From Dorea_A sp016295505 (lineage in GTDB: Bacteria; Bacillota; Clostridia; Lachnospirales; Lachnospiraceae), in NCBI RefSeq assembly GCF_039832105.1, contig NZ_JBDOHS010000003.1, positions 62,001 through 126,000 of the forward strand: a stretch of 64,000 bases of DNA, written 5' to 3'. Positions 61,257 through 64,000 of the stretch are shown one piece after another (position 1 is the stretch's first letter; every line of letters starts with the position of its first letter). The translations under genes were made by a program, and so were the position numbers. The notes under the pieces are model-generated. The model worked only from the letters and a program-made list of their open reading frames with translations, had not been told where the DNA came from and searched no databases.

Positions 61257-61285
61257 AAGATAGCATACAAACTCAGTTCTGTCAA
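61257..61285 (-). promoter_or_regulatory. Promoter of the rplJ-rplL operon
   Basis: TTGACA (61280-61285), a 17-base spacer and TATCTT (61257-61262) on the minus strand, immediately before the L10 leader. Confidence 0.75.
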
Positions 61286-61391
61286 GATTTTTTTACTCTT
61301 TATTTGCTTTCCGCTTACTGTAGCTGTATAATACAGACAATAACCTATAACATCTTATATGTTATATCAAACCAACTATAAGGAGTCTATT

Positions 61392-62345
61392 ATGTTTACC
61401 TGGAAAAAATATGTTTACGAAGTATATCGGGAAAAAAGCTTTTCCAAAGCCGCACAGAATCTCTATATCAGTCAGCCTTCCCTGAGCGCACGTATCAAAA
61501 AGATCGAACAGCAGATCGGTTTCCCTCTGTTCGACAGAAGTACCAGTCCTCTCCAGTTAACAGAGGTAGGCGAAGCATATATCAAGTCAGCCGAGGAGAT
61601 CTTCCAGATCGAACATCGCATGGAAAATTATATCAATAATCTCAGCACATTAAAAACCGGCAATCTCGCACTGGGTGCCAGCAATCTGTTTGCCGCATAT
61701 GTACTTCCGGGACTGGTCACACGTTTCAAACAGTCTTTTCCCGATGTCAACATCCAGGTCACCGAGGGAAACACCACACAGCTGGAAGCCATGCTGGGTA
61801 ACAACTCCCTCGACTTTGTCATCGACAACTATCATTATGACAGCACATTATATAATAAGGAACTGTACTGCAGCGAAAACATTCTTCTTGCAGTGCCCAA
61901 ACATTTTTCCGTCCATCAGGGTCTGGAGGAATATCAGCTCTCGTACAACAACATCAAAAACAAGAGCTACCTGAATGAATCATACCCTACCGTCCCACTG
62001 GCTGCTTTTTCCGAACTTCCTTTTATCATGCTCACTCCAGGCAATGATACACGCCTTCGAGGAGACCGGCTGTGCCAGGAAGCCGGCTTTCATCCCAGCA
62101 TTATTCTTGAGCTCAATCAGCAGTCCACGGCTTATATGGCAGCCTCCACACAGCTCGGAGCAACTTTTATCAGTGATATTCTGGTCAGTCAACTGCCTTC
62201 TTTCGAAAACCTTGTATATTATAAACTTGACGGAGATGCAGCCAGAAGGCAGGTATTCTTTTATTTCAAAAACCACAAATATAAAACCCGCGCCATGGAA
62301 GAATTTCTCTCCATGATGCGTATACAAACAAAGGACGGGGAATAA
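61392..62345 (+). CDS. LysR-family transcriptional regulator
   Basis: The protein has 317 residues. The N-terminal helix-turn-helix has F-S-K-A-A-Q-N-L-Y-I-S-Q-P-S-L-S-A, then a substrate-binding domain. The ATG at 61392 follows AAGGAG by 6 bases; an earlier ATG at 61359 has none. No divergent target gene lies next to it except the rplJ operon, so its targets are unclear. Its 3' end meets a truncated flavoprotein gene. Confidence 0.9.
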   Translation: MFTWKKYVYEVYREKSFSKAAQNLYISQPSLSARIKKIEQQIGFPLFDRSTSPLQLTEVGEAYIKSAEEIFQIEHRMENYINNLSTLKTGNLALGASNLFAAYVLPGLVTRFKQSFPDVNIQVTEGNTTQLEAMLGNNSLDFVIDNYHYDSTLYNKELYCSENILLAVPKHFSVHQGLEEYQLSYNNIKNKSYLNESYPTVPLAAFSELPFIMLTPGNDTRLRGDRLCQEAGFHPSIILELNQQSTAYMAASTQLGATFISDILVSQLPSFENLVYYKLDGDAARRQVFFYFKNHKYKTRAMEEFLSMMRIQTKDGE

Positions 62346-62650
62346 ATCCTCGTCCTTCGTCCTGGAATGTCATGAAAATATACCGGAGAACCGATTACAA
62401 TACCATCCGCTTTCGACAATTCATATAGAAGTTCCGAAATACCATCCTTTTTCGCACATTTTCCATATGACTTTTCGTTCATTCTCTTACACGCATAACA
62501 ACTGATACAACCTGTATAGATGTAATCATAAACATATATTTTCTTTATTTTTGCATCCGGTATAATATCCTTTATCCCGTTTAAAGCAAAATCTAAAAGT
62601 TGATCTGTATTATGTTTTTTTCTTAGGCTCCCACTCAGCGCATAAAACAT
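62261..62650 (-). pseudogene. Truncated NAD(P)H-dependent flavin reductase (iron-sulfur flavoprotein-like)
   Basis: The N-terminal about 95 codons match the FMN reductase family: S-G-S-L-R-K-K-H-N-T-D-Q-L, then Y-T-G-C-I-S-C-Y-A-C (Cys cluster) with a later G-K-C, and A-D-G-I-V-I-G-S-P-V-Y-F. After H-D-I-P-G the match ends near 62365, and the frame runs on into antisense of the LysR gene to 62261. The family's second half (FMN-binding and dimer region) is missing. It is therefore a probable 3'-truncated remnant, cut by rearrangement near the LysR end. Confidence 0.7.
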
Positions 62651-62756
62651 CTCATGCTATCTCCCTTCTTTTCTTATCTTACTAAGATTTACAAGAAGTT
62701 TCTCCTAAAAACACGAAAATACTGCTTGATCAGAATCAGATACGCCTTCCGGAAGA

Positions 62757-63512
62757 TTACAGTTCTATTTTCTTCATTTCTTCGAGAAATTCCCGAATAT
62801 AATCCACCGCAAGATCAAGTGCTGCCTGTCCGAGCTCTACCGAAGAATCTTTTGGGTCAAACGGACCAAACCACCCACTCGGCGCAATTTCTTTTGTATC
62901 TCGCACAAGTCTGACTGTACCACCTTTAAAATTCACAGCCTGAATATATGCAGCTTTCATCTCGCTTGTCGGATTTTGCGCATTAATCGGTTTACCAAGT
63001 TCCAAATGTACTGATTCTGGAGCAATCGCCATCATGGCAGACGTCTCCAAAACATCTCCGTGTCCTCCCTGGAATCTATCATCAAGCTGCGCCACCAAAC
63101 TCCACCAGTCTACACTGGCACACACACCACCTTTATGATATACCTCAAGTGCCGCCCTATCAATAGAAGGAGTATTTCCGCCATGTCCATTGAGAACTAC
63201 AAATCTTCGTACACCATGTTGCATCAATGAGTCCATTATTCCATGAAGCACAAGATATAAGCCCTCATATCCAATATTAATACTACCTTCAAAACTCAAA
63301 TGATACGGGCATACGCCATAGGGAACAGTCGGTGCTACGATCACATTGTCCACATCTTCAATATGATCTGCCAAATATGACGGAACCATATAGTCCGTTC
63401 CAAGTGCACTCTGTGTCCCATGCTGTTCTGTGCTTCCAACCGGAATCACAATAATCGGATCATTTTTGAATGCTTCTTTCGCCTGAGCTGTCGTCATCTT
63501 TCCAAGATACAT
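62757..63512 (-). CDS. Creatininase-family amidohydrolase
   Basis: The protein has 251 residues. Family motifs are G-S-T-E-Q-H-G (metal Glu29, His31) with D40, T-V-P-Y-G, N-G-H-G-G-N, and G-G-H-G-D-V-L-E-T-S (metal Glu). The family includes creatinine amidohydrolase and enzymes that open cyclic amides or formamides; the exact substrate cannot be told. It lies 27 bases downstream of a sodium symporter gene on the same strand, so it may process the imported compound. Confidence 0.88.
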   Translation of the reverse strand: MYLGKMTTAQAKEAFKNDPIIVIPVGSTEQHGTQSALGTDYMVPSYLADHIEDVDNVIVAPTVPYGVCPYHLSFEGSINIGYEGLYLVLHGIMDSLMQHGVRRFVVLNGHGGNTPSIDRAALEVYHKGGVCASVDWWSLVAQLDDRFQGGHGDVLETSAMMAIAPESVHLELGKPINAQNPTSEMKAAYIQAVNFKGGTVRLVRDTKEIAPSGWFGPFDPKDSSVELGQAALDLAVDYIREFLEEMKKIEL

Positions 63513-63539
63513 ATCATTTCCTCCTTCTTGTCTCCGCTT

Positions 63540-64000
63540 TTACTTTTTTTGAAAAATTGCGAAATGACGTTCAATTGTTTCCCGTGGCGGTGCCTGAGTC
63601 ATATTACTAACAATAACCATAGCAATTGCTCCCAGAATTGTTGACGGGAATAATGCATGAAACCCAAACGCCATCGCCTTCACAGATGGAATCAATGTAA
63701 AGCACAAAAGAGCAATTACTCCTACTACAACCGCCGCAATTGCACCCTTTGCCGTTGATTTTTTCCAATACATTCCAAACAAAATCGGCACTACAAACAC
63801 TGCCATTCCAGAAAACGCAAATAAATTAATTTCAAAAATGCTTCCTGGCTGAAATACTCCAAAACAAATTACAATGATACCGATAAATACTGTTACAACT
63901 TTTGATAACTTCATGACACTTTCATCTGTCGCTTTCTTATTAATAAGCTTCTGATAAATATCTCTTGTTACCGCACCAGTTGTAGTAACCAAAATACCAT
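63540..64000 (-). CDS. Sodium:solute symporter (SSS family), C-terminal part
   Basis: The open frame runs off the right edge of the window. About 153 residues are visible with four to five hydrophobic segments and a C-terminal amphipathic tail. The run A-V-T-R-D-I-Y-Q-K near the visible start and the F-A-F-S-G-M-A segment are typical of the SSS family (pantothenate, proline or creatinine-type carriers). The upstream part is outside the window. It is probably the partner of the creatininase-family gene. Confidence 0.85.
   Translation of the reverse strand, partial: GILVTTTGAVTRDIYQKLINKKATDESVMKLSKVVTVFIGIIVICFGVFQPGSIFEINLFAFSGMAVFVVPILFGMYWKKSTAKGAIAAVVVGVIALLCFTLIPSVKAMAFGFHALFPSTILGAIAMVIVSNMTQAPPRETIERHFAIFQKK

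Overview
The window looks like a chromosomal segment of a low-to-moderate G+C Firmicute, most likely a gut Lachnospiraceae-type Clostridium. The reasons are strong AGGAGG ribosome-binding sites, TTGACA/TATAAT-type promoters, a type III glutamine synthetase, a two-gene SUF system, a murB-rapZ-whiA-HPr block and an rplJL-rpoBC/str region. The family assignment is an inference from gene content; no database was searched.

Left part (1-13.7 kb). The window opens inside a membrane Ser/Thr kinase gene, followed by a surface protein with a duplicated domain and three membrane proteins. Next come a minimal sufC/sufB-like pair, a tRNA-Leu, and a six-gene tRNA operon transcribed Pro-Gly-Arg-His-Gln-Lys. 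After these are a phosphodiesterase, rdgB, an RNA methyltransferase, a tiny Asn/Ser-rich repeat protein, a HAAS/DUF1700-type protein, glnN and fba.

Sugar locus (13.8-22.9 kb). One minus-strand cluster encodes a CUT1 ABC importer (lipoprotein and two permeases, no ATPase), an ADP-dependent-PFK/glucokinase-like kinase, a class II aldolase, an RpiR regulator, a D-lyxose-isomerase-like cupin enzyme, an aldose-1-epimerase-like protein and a fructose-6-phosphate-aldolase-like enzyme. Together these form a complete uptake-isomerise-phosphorylate-cleave route whose substrate is not evident. A consensus promoter and two copies of a TGAAAW-N3-ATTTCA palindrome precede the binding-protein gene. Upstream lie a probable decayed group II intron end and a tRNA-Glu.

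Middle (23.3-43 kb). A lipid kinase is followed by the murB-rapZ-whiA-HPr-like block, in which the HPr-like protein has Glu in place of the phosphorylated His. Then come a CNNM/CBS protein, a reduced sigma-70-like protein, a SPOR amidase, an M24 peptidase, two HAD phosphatases, rpiB, cstA, a uracil-xanthine permease, and a second sugar locus (FGGY kinase, fucose/arabinose-isomerase-like protein, AraC regulator, PfkB kinase).

Right part (43-64 kb). The translation/transcription block is rpsL-rpsG-fusA-tuf and rplJ-rplL, rpoB-rpoC. The usual rpoC-rpsL junction is interrupted by five genes (M24 peptidase, TSUP exporter, HD protein, nucleotidyltransferase, VanZ). rpoBC has its own promoter after an rplL terminator, and rplJ has an L10-type leader with a terminator hairpin. 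The end holds a LysR gene, a truncated flavoprotein gene, a creatininase-family amidohydrolase and the C-terminus of a sodium:solute symporter.

No CRISPR array, intact transposon or prophage was seen. The best candidates for undescribed biology are the 13.8-22.9 kb sugar pathway, the sigma-like protein without DNA-binding regions, the H15E HPr paralogue and the Asn/Ser repeat microprotein with its palindromic promoter.
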